This document shows positions 27,768 to 36,193 of a stretch of DNA of 64,000 nucleotides, piece after piece. The position numbers were made by a program, and so were the translations under genes. The notes under the pieces are model-generated. The model was not told where the DNA came from and made no database searches. It worked only from the letters and a program-made list of their open reading frames with translations. Origin of the DNA: Granulicella sapmiensis (GTDB lineage: Bacteria; Acidobacteriota; Terriglobia; Terriglobales; Acidobacteriaceae); contig JAMFSR010000041.1 in the NCBI GenBank assembly GCA_026225395.1, positions 1 to 64,000 of the forward strand, read 5' to 3'. Numbering within the stretch: the stretch's first letter is position 1; each line of letters begins with the position of its first letter.

Positions 27768-30700
27768 TTAGAAGTACACCTTCACAGCGACCTGCAGCAC
27801 CCGTGAAGGAACCGTCGTCGTCGTCACCTTGCCAAAGTTCACGCCAGAAGACGAGATATTCGCCGCCGGATTGCCGAAGCTCGGATGGTTGAACGCATTG
27901 AAAGCTTCAAGGCGCGTTTCGATCCTGAAGGACGACTTTACAGGAAACGTCTTGAATAAGCTCAGATCGTCGCTCTTCAATCCAGGTCCATGGATCGCCC
28001 TTGGGCGGCATGTGCCAAACTGACCAAGCGTCGGCGCGGAGAATGCCGCCGGGTTAATGAAGAACCCCGTCGAATGCGCGCCCACATAACCCAGCGCGCT
28101 CGCCGTGGCTCCAACAAACGGGTTGCTGTTGCAGTTCGCATACGAAGCCGAGTTACCGCCCGTATCGCTCACATTCGTCGCGGTCACATTGAAAGGTTCA
28201 CCCGTCTGCAGCGTTACGATGCCGTTCAGCTTCCATCCCCCAATCATCCGTGAGCCCAGGCTACCGCCATTCAGCACAAGGCCACCCTGTCCGATGGGAA
28301 GTTCATAGGTTGCCGTCGTCACAAACCGGTGCCGCACGTCCTGCTCGGAGTTGCTCATCTCGAAGGCGTAGTTATGCGCATTTTGCGGCGTGTCACCGCC
28401 GGTCAGGTTGTCCACGAAGTCTGCCATGTTGTGCGACCACGTATAGCTCACCGTGTACATCAGCCGATGATTCATCTGCCGCTGCAGGTTCACCTCTAGC
28501 GCGTTGAAGTCGGTATTGCCATCGTTGGTAGCAAGCTCGACAAAGGCATGCTGTCCCGCCCCGTTGGCCGAATGGTTGGCATCGATCGTATTGCCGGAGT
28601 TGAAACTCGTCAGCGGGAAGTAGATGTCCGCAGCCGGCGTCACAACGGCGCAGGTTGGGCAGCTCTGCACAAATCCCTGGTTGGCATTCTGCACGCGATT
28701 CATCTTGCGGCCCCAGTTGCCAATGTAGTTCGCGCTGGCGATCGTGTTACCTGTCACCTGGTACTGCGCACCGAAGCTGACCTGTTGAATGTAGCTGGTG
28801 CGATTGTTTACTCCCTGCGCGCGCACGTGCTGCGTCGGCAGGCCGCCTGCAACGCCGCCCACGCACGCTCCATTCACCAGCGTGCCTGTTACGCACGTCA
28901 CGGCTGGCCCGGGAATAAGCAGATCAGCAATGCTCGCCGGGCTAAGGTACGCAGTCGAGTTCATGCCTGTCGCCGAGCCAAGCTGAAACACCGGCGTCGT
29001 GCTTCCCGCTGATTGCGACACTTGGTACAAGCCGAGAAACGGCGGATTGTCCTGCAGCATCGACTCAGAGCCGATACGGTTGATGAACTGCCGGAAAATC
29101 CCGTAACCGCCGCGCAGAACAATCGGGTTGGACACGTGGTACGAGAATCCCAGCCGCGGAGAAAAATCATTGCGATCGGTATTCATCTGCGTATCGCCCG
29201 CCCATCCATTGTTGGCCGTCGCGGTCACCATCGTTCCTCCACCTGCCGGCGGTCCTGAAGCAATGCAGGCAGGATACGTCTGTGGCCCGCAGGAAAAGTT
29301 CGCCGTACGTCCTGCACGGTTCAACCAGAACGGTGGATAAAGTTCATACCGAACGCCGTAGTTGACCGTCAGGTTGTCCTTAATACGCCATGTATCCTGC
29401 GCATAGAACGAGTTACCACGAATATAGTTGTTGATCTCAACCGGAGTTTCCAGGATCAACTGCGACACATCACCCAGCAGCAAGTCCGCTGCGCCGAATC
29501 CATTGGTGTTGGTATAGATACCCGAGTTGTAGATGATGCCCTGCGGCGCTTCAATATCGAAGAAGTTCAACGCGTCCTGGTGATACTCATACCCGAACTG
29601 ATAGCTGTGTCTGCCCTTCAACAAATAGAGCGAATCAAGCAACTGATACGTCTGTGCCACTTGGTACTGCGGACGATAGTACGCCGATCCAATGCTGTTG
29701 ATGCCACTCTCTTCGAACGGCGGAATGCCTGTCACTTCAGGATTTTGCGGCACTCCCTTCAGCCCGATCTGAGAAGCGTCGGAGACGCCATCCGTCAGTC
29801 CGATCGGATCGCTATGCGAGTAGGTCCGCAGGTACCCTGCATGCGCCGTATTCACGAGGTTGTTCTTTGGCGTATAGGTCCACCCGAGCGCGACTGACTG
29901 ATCGTGCAGGATATAGGTAGTCGGAAAACCCGAGCCATTGCCTGCAACTGGGTTTGAAGTCCAGGGCGCGGGGTTCTCGTAGTTCGCATAGTCAAACGCG
30001 TAGCGCCCGAAGATTTGGTTCTTCTTGTTCAGCGTGTGATCGACACGAACATCCAGCGTCCTCGTATTATTCGGCACCGACGCCACATAGAGGTAGTTCG
30101 CAGCTCCCGTAAATACATTCACAGGGCCGAGTTGCGGGCTTGGCGCGGGATAGAGATTCAATACCGCCTGGCCCACGGGATCAAAGCAGGAAGGCTTAAT
30201 GACGTTCGTCGATGAGAAGCAGCCCGCCTGGCTTGGCACCAGCGCGGTCATCGTGCGATTCGCCGCAGCCATGTAGCTCCCGTTAGTCGCTGCACTAAAG
30301 TCGCCGGTCTTCATTGCAGCGGTTGGAACCACCGACTGCACCGTCGAAGATGTGTTGCTCAGCAGGTTCTCATAAGCCACAAAGAAGAACGTACGATTGT
30401 GAACGATCGGCCCACCCACGGTCCCGCCGAATTGGTTCTGGCTGTAAGGTCCTTTAGCCACACCGTTGTAGTCGTTGAAGAATGTGTTCGCATTCAGTGC
30501 TGCATTCTGGATGTAGTCCCACCCATCACCATGAAAGCTGTTCGTACCGGACTTCGTCGAAACGTTCACTACGGCGCCCGCCGAGGTTCCAAACTCTGTG
30601 GAGTAGGTCCTCGTCTGCAACACAAACTCCTGTAGCGCATCCGGTGGAGGAATCACCGACTGTGTCGACTGCTCTTGCAGGTTCTCTGACTTGGAGTTGT

Positions 30701-31325
30701 TATCAATGCCGTCCAGCTGAAAGTAGTTCTGCAATTGCAGGTTGCCGTTGACGCTGAACAATCCTTCGGCGGCATTCGAAACTGTATTGTCGCGAAACAC
30801 ACCCGGCTGCGTTAGCGCGAGATTATCGTAATCACGGCCGTTCAGCGGAAGATCGTTGATCTCCTGATTGGTCAAAACACCGGCCACTTCAGCCGACTGC
30901 GTTTGCAGCATCTGCGACGTGCCACTGACATCCACCTGCTGCTGCACCGAGCCGACAGCCAGCGCAAAATCGACCTGCGCACGGGTTTGCACATCGATCG
31001 TCACATTCTTCCTCACCTCGACCGAGTAGCCCTGGAACGTTGCCTTTACGGTGTAGACGCCCGGAATCAACTGGAGCGCCTGGTAGCTGCCGTCCGCATT
31101 GGTCTTGAACGTTTGTGTCACATTGGTGGCCGCGTTGGTTACATCCACCTGTGCGCCTGCGACAACCGCATGACTCGGGTCCTGAACCGTTCCGACAATC
31201 GATCCCGTATCGGTTTGTCCGAACGCTGGGGCAGCCCCTAGCGTGAACAGAAACACGAACAGCACGCGGATCTGCGCAAGACGGGCAGGCCCCATTTTCT
31301 GAGAGGAAGAGCCGGAAGGTATCAC
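27768..31325 (-). CDS. TonB-dependent receptor, Oar-like (LacI-controlled locus)
   Basis: An 1185-aa outer-membrane receptor. Start GTG 31325 has AAGGAG 9 bases upstream; the longer frame to 31400 would run through the operator palindrome. A signal peptide ends AFGQ. A CarboxypepD_reg domain (TGSIVGTVQDPSHAVVAGAQ) is followed by a plug with DLPLNGRDYDNLAL and a long barrel ending in an aromatic strand (VLQVAVKVYF). It is the first gene of the operon with the PIG-L deacetylase, APC permease, PfkB kinase and GH4 enzyme, so it should import their oligomeric or conjugated substrate. A palindromic operator and a promoter lie just upstream. Confidence 0.9.
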   Translation of the reverse strand: MIPSGSSSQKMGPARLAQIRVLFVFLFTLGAAPAFGQTDTGSIVGTVQDPSHAVVAGAQVDVTNAATNVTQTFKTNADGSYQALQLIPGVYTVKATFQGYSVEVRKNVTIDVQTRAQVDFALAVGSVQQQVDVSGTSQMLQTQSAEVAGVLTNQEINDLPLNGRDYDNLALTQPGVFRDNTVSNAAEGLFSVNGNLQLQNYFQLDGIDNNSKSENLQEQSTQSVIPPPDALQEFVLQTRTYSTEFGTSAGAVVNVSTKSGTNSFHGDGWDYIQNAALNANTFFNDYNGVAKGPYSQNQFGGTVGGPIVHNRTFFFVAYENLLSNTSSTVQSVVPTAAMKTGDFSAATNGSYMAAANRTMTALVPSQAGCFSSTNVIKPSCFDPVGQAVLNLYPAPSPQLGPVNVFTGAANYLYVASVPNNTRTLDVRVDHTLNKKNQIFGRYAFDYANYENPAPWTSNPVAGNGSGFPTTYILHDQSVALGWTYTPKNNLVNTAHAGYLRTYSHSDPIGLTDGVSDASQIGLKGVPQNPEVTGIPPFEESGINSIGSAYYRPQYQVAQTYQLLDSLYLLKGRHSYQFGYEYHQDALNFFDIEAPQGIIYNSGIYTNTNGFGAADLLLGDVSQLILETPVEINNYIRGNSFYAQDTWRIKDNLTVNYGVRYELYPPFWLNRAGRTANFSCGPQTYPACIASGPPAGGGTMVTATANNGWAGDTQMNTDRNDFSPRLGFSYHVSNPIVLRGGYGIFRQFINRIGSESMLQDNPPFLGLYQVSQSAGSTTPVFQLGSATGMNSTAYLSPASIADLLIPGPAVTCVTGTLVNGACVGGVAGGLPTQHVRAQGVNNRTSYIQQVSFGAQYQVTGNTIASANYIGNWGRKMNRVQNANQGFVQSCPTCAVVTPAADIYFPLTSFNSGNTIDANHSANGAGQHAFVELATNDGNTDFNALEVNLQRQMNHRLMYTVSYTWSHNMADFVDNLTGGDTPQNAHNYAFEMSNSEQDVRHRFVTTATYELPIGQGGLVLNGGSLGSRMIGGWKLNGIVTLQTGEPFNVTATNVSDTGGNSASYANCNSNPFVGATASALGYVGAHSTGFFINPAAFSAPTLGQFGTCRPRAIHGPGLKSDDLSLFKTFPVKSSFRIETRLEAFNAFNHPSFGNPAANISSSGVNFGKVTTTTVPSRVLQVAVKVYF

Positions 31326-31405
31326 GGTGCGAATCTCCTTAGCTGGAAATCTTGTCGCGAAGTGCAGAGAAGCGATAAATCGTCCAAGAGGGTCGGGCAA
31401 TCTCG

Positions 31406-31423
31406 AACTTTACCGGTAAAGTT
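31406..31423. promoter_or_regulatory. Perfect 18-bp palindromic operator, LacI-type
   Basis: AACTTTACCGGTAAAGTT is its own reverse complement, with the central CG step typical of LacI-family operators. It lies about 15 bp downstream of the -10 hexamer of the receptor promoter, so repressor binding would block initiation or early elongation. The LacI regulator encoded about 1.1 kb upstream is the likely binder. Confidence 0.75.
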
Positions 31424-31438
31424 AAGCGGGTGAGCTCG

Positions 31439-31468
31439 TTTATAGGGCGTTTCGATGCACTGTGTCAA
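31439..31468 (-). promoter_or_regulatory. Sigma-70-like promoter of the TonB receptor operon
   Basis: On the minus strand TTGACA (31468-31463) is followed after 18 bp by TATAAA (31444-31439). The match to the consensus is strong, and its distance to the operator and the GTG start is coherent. Confidence 0.7.
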
Positions 31469-31548
31469 GCAGAATTTTTAACGAAAAAAGATAATACAGG
31501 GCATCGCCGGTCGCACGTGACGGTCACAAGCTCGATAAATACACCCTT

Positions 31549-32499
31549 TTATGCCCTGCGTAGCGCCGCCATTTGACGGTTGAATTCCTTGATCTCGGGT
31601 AACCCCTTGGATCCGCCCGGCTGCGTCGCCGCCAGGCTCCCGCAAATGTTTCCGGCACGCAGACAGTCGTCCCAATCGGAGCCGTGCAGAAATGCATGCA
31701 GGAACCCACCATTGAACGCATCTCCTGCTCCCGTCGCATCCACCATCGGCAAATGCAGTCCCGGCTGCTGGTACACCTTGCCATCCGCCATCAACAGCGC
31801 GCCCTTCGTTCCCAACTTCACGACCGGCACACGCACCCACTCCTGCAGCTTCTCGAGCGCACGCCGTGCACTTGTTGTTCCCGTAACCGCCCGCGCCTCA
31901 CGCTCGTTCGGAAAAATGAAATCGCAGTGCCGCACAATCGAAATCAGTTGGTTCACCGAGATATCCGGGTTCCATCCAAAGTCCGCGGAGACCGTAATGC
32001 CACGCTCCCGCAATCCCCGCAAAACCGGCAGCCACTTCGCCGGACGATGCAGCGCGCACGCTAGATGCACATGCCGTGTCTGGCTAAGCTTCCGCTGCAC
32101 GGCTTCGCTATCCAGTAGGTCCTCCAGCCGCCGGTTGATCGGCTCATGGGTCACCATCATGCGGTCGTTCTTGTACGCTACGCACACGGTCAACGCCGTA
32201 GGCAGGTCCTTACGAAACTCGCACGCAGTGATATCGAGCTTCTCGTGAACGATCTCATTCCACGTCGGCAGAAACTTTGCATCTGCGCCCACGCGCGTAA
32301 TAATTCCGGTCGCTGTACCCAGTCGACTCGCAGCAATCGCGGTCGTAGAAAGCCCTCCACCCGGAGCAACCAGGAACGAGTCTGTCTTGGATTCTTCGCC
32401 GAACAGCGGTCGACGCGGCAACTGATAAAAAATCATGTCGGAGAAGAACTCCCCAAACACCACAAGATCGAACTTCGGTTGTGGACTCTGTCGTGGCAT
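31549..32499 (-). CDS. PfkB-family sugar kinase (next to LacI regulator)
   Basis: A 316-aa kinase with the substrate-binding GGGLSTTAIAASRLG near residue 45 and the catalytic DATGAGDAFNGGF near residue 255. ATG 32499 is preceded by AAGGAG at 8 bases, better than the TTG at 32520. It is 56 bp downstream of the LacI gene and 80 bp upstream of the receptor promoter. It differs clearly from the other PfkB protein of the locus, so two different sugar or sugar-acid substrates may be phosphorylated. The specificity is unknown. Confidence 0.85.
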   Translation of the reverse strand: MPRQSPQPKFDLVVFGEFFSDMIFYQLPRRPLFGEESKTDSFLVAPGGGLSTTAIAASRLGTATGIITRVGADAKFLPTWNEIVHEKLDITACEFRKDLPTALTVCVAYKNDRMMVTHEPINRRLEDLLDSEAVQRKLSQTRHVHLACALHRPAKWLPVLRGLRERGITVSADFGWNPDISVNQLISIVRHCDFIFPNEREARAVTGTTSARRALEKLQEWVRVPVVKLGTKGALLMADGKVYQQPGLHLPMVDATGAGDAFNGGFLHAFLHGSDWDDCLRAGNICGSLAATQPGGSKGLPEIKEFNRQMAALRRA

Positions 32500-32555
32500 C
32501 GGTACTGCTCCTTTCAACAACTCGTCTAACCCATCCGAAAATCTTCGCGGTCACA

Positions 32556-33572
32556 TCAACCCGCGGTAGAGGCGCGCTTCACCAACGTCGGTCTTACAAT
32601 CAAGCCTCGCCCTTTCGGGGCCTTTGCATTCGAGTTCGATTGCAACGCCATCCGGGCGGCCTTCTGGCCAATCTCATAGCTGCGCAGGTTTACGCTCGTA
32701 AGCGGCATACGCATATCGCACAGCAACGCATCGTTACCGCAGCCGGCAAACATCATCTCCGCCGGAATCTTCACTCCTGCACTCATAGCGGCATCCATCG
32801 CGCCTGCTGCCATCATGTCCGTATAAGCCATCACTCCGTCCGGACGGCCGCGTGTCGCCATCAACTTCATCATCGCCTGGAATCCGCGCCGGTACTCCGT
32901 CTCACCGGTCCCCATGGTATCGGCCACAAGGTTCGGCTGGAACGTAAGGCCATGGTCTGTGATCGCCTGCCGATACCCCTTGGCTCGCAGATCCCCGATC
33001 GCCGTCCTCGGTCCTCGCAGATAGGCGATCCGCCTACAACCGCAGCTGATCAGGTGTGCGCATGCAATCCGTCCAACTTCTTCTTCCTGCAAACTGACGA
33101 AACGTTCTCCGACGCCCGGCGATTTGCGATTCATGAACACGAGATTCGTTTTCCGGAGCGAGTGCATTTGTTCAAAGAACTCATCTGTCTCTTGCGTCGA
33201 AACAAGCAGGATGGCATCCACCTGGCGCGAAAGAAACATCTCAATCTGCCGTTGCTCCAGCTCCGGGTCGTTCCGGCTGTCGCCTACCAGCAGACCATAC
33301 CCGCATGTGTGGATTACCTCGGCCACACCTTCTGCCACTTCCGAAAGATGCGCATCATGCAGAGAAGGCAGAATCAGCCCTACGGTCATAGTCTGGCCGG
33401 TGCGCAGGCTGTTGGCATTGATGTTTGGAATGTACTTAAGCTCTTTGACTCGCTTCAAAACGCGCGCCTTGGTTTCGGCGCTGATGTCGGCCTGTCCGCG
33501 CAGGACCTTCGAAATCGTCATCTTCGAAAGGTTCAAATCGTCGGCGATGTCTTTCAGTCGCACCGGCATCAT
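32556..33572 (-). CDS. LacI-family transcriptional regulator
   Basis: A 338-aa regulator. Residues 4-50 form the LacI helix-turn-helix and hinge (LKDIADDLNLSKMTISKVL). A periplasmic-binding-protein-like sugar domain follows (MTVGLILPSLHDAHLSEV, DAILLVSTQ, DGVMAYTDMMAAGAMDA). It probably represses the catabolic operon through the palindrome at 31406-31423 and responds to a sugar or sugar phosphate. Two ATGs are adjacent at the start, GGAG 5 or 8 bases upstream. An inverted repeat 11 bp upstream of the start may serve autoregulation. Confidence 0.9.
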   Translation of the reverse strand: MMPVRLKDIADDLNLSKMTISKVLRGQADISAETKARVLKRVKELKYIPNINANSLRTGQTMTVGLILPSLHDAHLSEVAEGVAEVIHTCGYGLLVGDSRNDPELEQRQIEMFLSRQVDAILLVSTQETDEFFEQMHSLRKTNLVFMNRKSPGVGERFVSLQEEEVGRIACAHLISCGCRRIAYLRGPRTAIGDLRAKGYRQAITDHGLTFQPNLVADTMGTGETEYRRGFQAMMKLMATRGRPDGVMAYTDMMAAGAMDAAMSAGVKIPAEMMFAGCGNDALLCDMRMPLTSVNLRSYEIGQKAARMALQSNSNAKAPKGRGLIVRPTLVKRASTAG

Positions 33573-33881
33573 TCAAACTCCGCGCGGTGAACCGCGACAC
33601 TCTACATACTAGCTTCCCTTATTTTCAGAACAAACATCAGCTACTACTTATGGACGGCAGTATCATCCTTGCAGTAGGACTATAGGGAGTACGTCACCCT
33701 CCCGCAGTTGTCCTTGCTCCGTATCGCACTGCTCTTTGGGAAGGGCGCTGCTCATCTCCATCGAAACCCTTTATACCAGCCGCGACGCCAAAGTAATGTC
33801 GACGATCGCCATGCTAGGAACGACCGCCGTGAAGCGTTCGACTTACCACCACACCGCCGCAGACTTCGGGAAAGAAGACCT
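33573..33881. other. Divergent intergenic region LacI / GH92
   Basis: About 310 bp between the two divergent starts. It holds the CGCGGT-GA-ACCGCG inverted repeat next to the LacI start and otherwise no recognisable element. No copy of the AACTTTACCGG palindrome was seen here, so joint control of GH92 by the same operator is not supported. Confidence 0.5.
33583..33596. promoter_or_regulatory. CGCGGT-GA-ACCGCG inverted repeat
   Basis: Six-base arms with a two-base centre lie 11 bp upstream of the LacI-family start codon. The position fits autoregulation, but the sequence differs from the 31406 palindrome, so a different regulator may use it. Confidence 0.35.
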
Positions 33882-36146
33882 ATGACCGCCTGTATCAGGA
33901 ATCGACACCTTCTTATAATTCACGTCTTCGCATTCTTCCTGTGTTTCACTTGGCCCTTCAACATGGCTGCACAGAATCCCGCAGCTGACTCCGTCAGTTG
34001 GGTGAACCCATACATCGGAACTGGAAGCGGACCCATCGGTTACGGAGGAACGATGCCCTTCGTAACCCCTCCCTTTGGCATGATCGACTGGACGCCGCAG
34101 ACTCGCCAGAACAAACTGGCCGTCACCTCTTACAAGTATGAAGACACCACCATCTCCGGATTCATCGGCACCCACCAGCCGGCGATCTGGATGGGCGACT
34201 ACGGCTACATTACTGTCGTGCCCGAAGTCGACCGGTTGAAGATTACTCCAGAAGATCGAAAACTGCCTTTCTCTCATCAACAGGAAACGGTGAGCCCGGA
34301 TTACTACGCTGTCACGATGGATGCCGGCAATGCACGCAGCCTGCGGACCGAAATTACAGCCACGGAGCGCTGCGCTTATATGCGCTTCACCTTTCCCGCG
34401 AACCAGTCGTCGCTCATCATGATCGAAACCTCCCGCCCAGACATCGCTGGATTCGCACATGTGGATACGACGCGTCACGAAATCACCGGCTACAACCCGG
34501 ATCGGGTCGACTCAAACCTTGGTCCGCTCAAACTGCCGAATTTCAAGGGTTATTTCGTCGTCCAGTTTCGCAAGCCATTTCGCTCCTCCGGAATCTACGG
34601 CCCTTCTTCCGGGAATCCCCACCAGGCCACCGGCGCCTGGGCGCGTTTCGATACAACGGATAACGAAGTCATTGAAGTTCGTATCGGAACATCCTTCATC
34701 AGTGTCGAGCAGGCAAGGCAAAATCTCGCACGCGAAATTCCCCGCTGGGATTTCGAAACCGTTCGCAACGCACTTCACGCCAAATGGAAACAGAAACTTG
34801 ACCTACTCCAAATAGAGGGCGCAAATGAAGATCAACGGAAGATCGTTTATACCGCTCTTTATCATGCGCTGCTGTATCCGCGAATCTTCTCGGAGTATGG
34901 CCGCTACTACAGCGCATTCGACGACAAAATCCATGCCGGCACGTCCTACACCGCCTACTCCATCTGGGACACATTCAGAGCGGAGTTCAGCCTTCTCACC
35001 CTTGTCGCTCCGGAACGTGTCGACGGAATGATCGACGCTCTACTTCAGAACTACAAAGAAGGCGGTTGGATGCCAAAGTGGCCCAATCCCTCATACACAA
35101 ACATCATGATCGGCACTCATGCCGACTCCCTCGTTGCCGAAGCTATGCGCAAACACTTCAAAGGCTTCGACTATAACCTCGCGTGGGATGCTGTCTATAA
35201 AGATGCGATGACGCCGCCCGATGGTGACACCACAAGACGGTGGGCCGACCGCGAACCCCATACGCCCTACGAAGCGCGAGCCGGCCTCACCTACCTCAAA
35301 CAACTCGGCTTCATCCCCGCGGACAAAACCGCGGAATCCGCCTCAAGCACGCTTGAAGACGCCTACGATGATTGGTGCGTCGCGCAGATCGCCCACCAGC
35401 TTGAAAAAGCCGCCGACTTCCAGTACTTCCTCAATCGCTCCCACAACTACGAAAACATCTTCAACAAATCCACGGGATTCATGCAGGCAAGAAACTCCGA
35501 TGGCTCATGGGCCGACCCGGACGCCGGTTGGACGGAAGGTAACACATGGGTCTACACCTGGGCCGTCATGCAGGATATCCCTGGTCTCATCAAGTTGATG
35601 GGCGGCAAGGACATCTACAACGCAAGGCTCGACGAACACTTCAGCGGCAATCACAACATTCACAAAAACGAACCAAGCCACCACTACGGCTATCTTTACG
35701 ACTACAGCGGAGAGCCCTGGAAAACTCAGGCCAGGGTGCGAGACATAGCAAATGCGGAGTATGCCAATCTTCCTTCCGGGCTGGATGGCGACGACGACTG
35801 CGGACAGATGTCGGCCTGGTATCTGTTCACCGCTCTTGGCTTCTATCCCGTAACCCCTGCCTCTGGAAACTACATGATCGGTAGCCCCCTGTTTTCGCGG
35901 ATGAGCCTCAGGCTCGCGAACGGAAGAAGCTTCACCGTGCGGGCAAACGATAACTCCGCGAAAAATATCTACATACAATCAGCCTCGCTGAACGGAAAGC
36001 CCTTGTCCGAGCCGGTCATCAGCTATGAGCAGATTCTCGCCGGAGGCACACTAGAAATGGAGATGGGCCCCGCTCCATCCAGGTGGGCCTCCGATTGGAA
36101 TCCCGCACCTCTCCCAGGCTCCGCTATGGGATTGAAACCGAGATAG
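33882..36146 (+). CDS. Glycoside hydrolase family 92 (alpha-mannosidase), secreted
   Basis: A 754-aa protein. I start it at ATG 33882, at the beginning of the signal peptide (to about residue 30, NMAAQ); the longer frame to 33708 has no binding site and no signal. GH92 hallmarks are present: GGTMPFVTPPFGMIDWTPQ near the N-terminus, NEPSHHYGYLYDYSGEPW, and GDDDCGQMSAWYLFTALGFYP with the catalytic acidic residues. GH92 enzymes are calcium-dependent exo-alpha-mannosidases acting on N-glycans and mannans. It is divergent from the LacI regulator and is probably the extracytoplasmic trimming enzyme of the same carbohydrate locus. Confidence 0.9.
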   Translation: MTACIRNRHLLIIHVFAFFLCFTWPFNMAAQNPAADSVSWVNPYIGTGSGPIGYGGTMPFVTPPFGMIDWTPQTRQNKLAVTSYKYEDTTISGFIGTHQPAIWMGDYGYITVVPEVDRLKITPEDRKLPFSHQQETVSPDYYAVTMDAGNARSLRTEITATERCAYMRFTFPANQSSLIMIETSRPDIAGFAHVDTTRHEITGYNPDRVDSNLGPLKLPNFKGYFVVQFRKPFRSSGIYGPSSGNPHQATGAWARFDTTDNEVIEVRIGTSFISVEQARQNLAREIPRWDFETVRNALHAKWKQKLDLLQIEGANEDQRKIVYTALYHALLYPRIFSEYGRYYSAFDDKIHAGTSYTAYSIWDTFRAEFSLLTLVAPERVDGMIDALLQNYKEGGWMPKWPNPSYTNIMIGTHADSLVAEAMRKHFKGFDYNLAWDAVYKDAMTPPDGDTTRRWADREPHTPYEARAGLTYLKQLGFIPADKTAESASSTLEDAYDDWCVAQIAHQLEKAADFQYFLNRSHNYENIFNKSTGFMQARNSDGSWADPDAGWTEGNTWVYTWAVMQDIPGLIKLMGGKDIYNARLDEHFSGNHNIHKNEPSHHYGYLYDYSGEPWKTQARVRDIANAEYANLPSGLDGDDDCGQMSAWYLFTALGFYPVTPASGNYMIGSPLFSRMSLRLANGRSFTVRANDNSAKNIYIQSASLNGKPLSEPVISYEQILAGGTLEMEMGPAPSRWASDWNPAPLPGSAMGLKPR

Positions 36147-36193
36147 TTGCTCAATACTACTTCGCACCGTGTCGTCTCATGGGGTTGAGATCA

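Noticed and set aside
33573..33881. Second copy of the LacI operator upstream of GH92
   Set aside because: No AACTTTACCGG-like sequence was found in this region.
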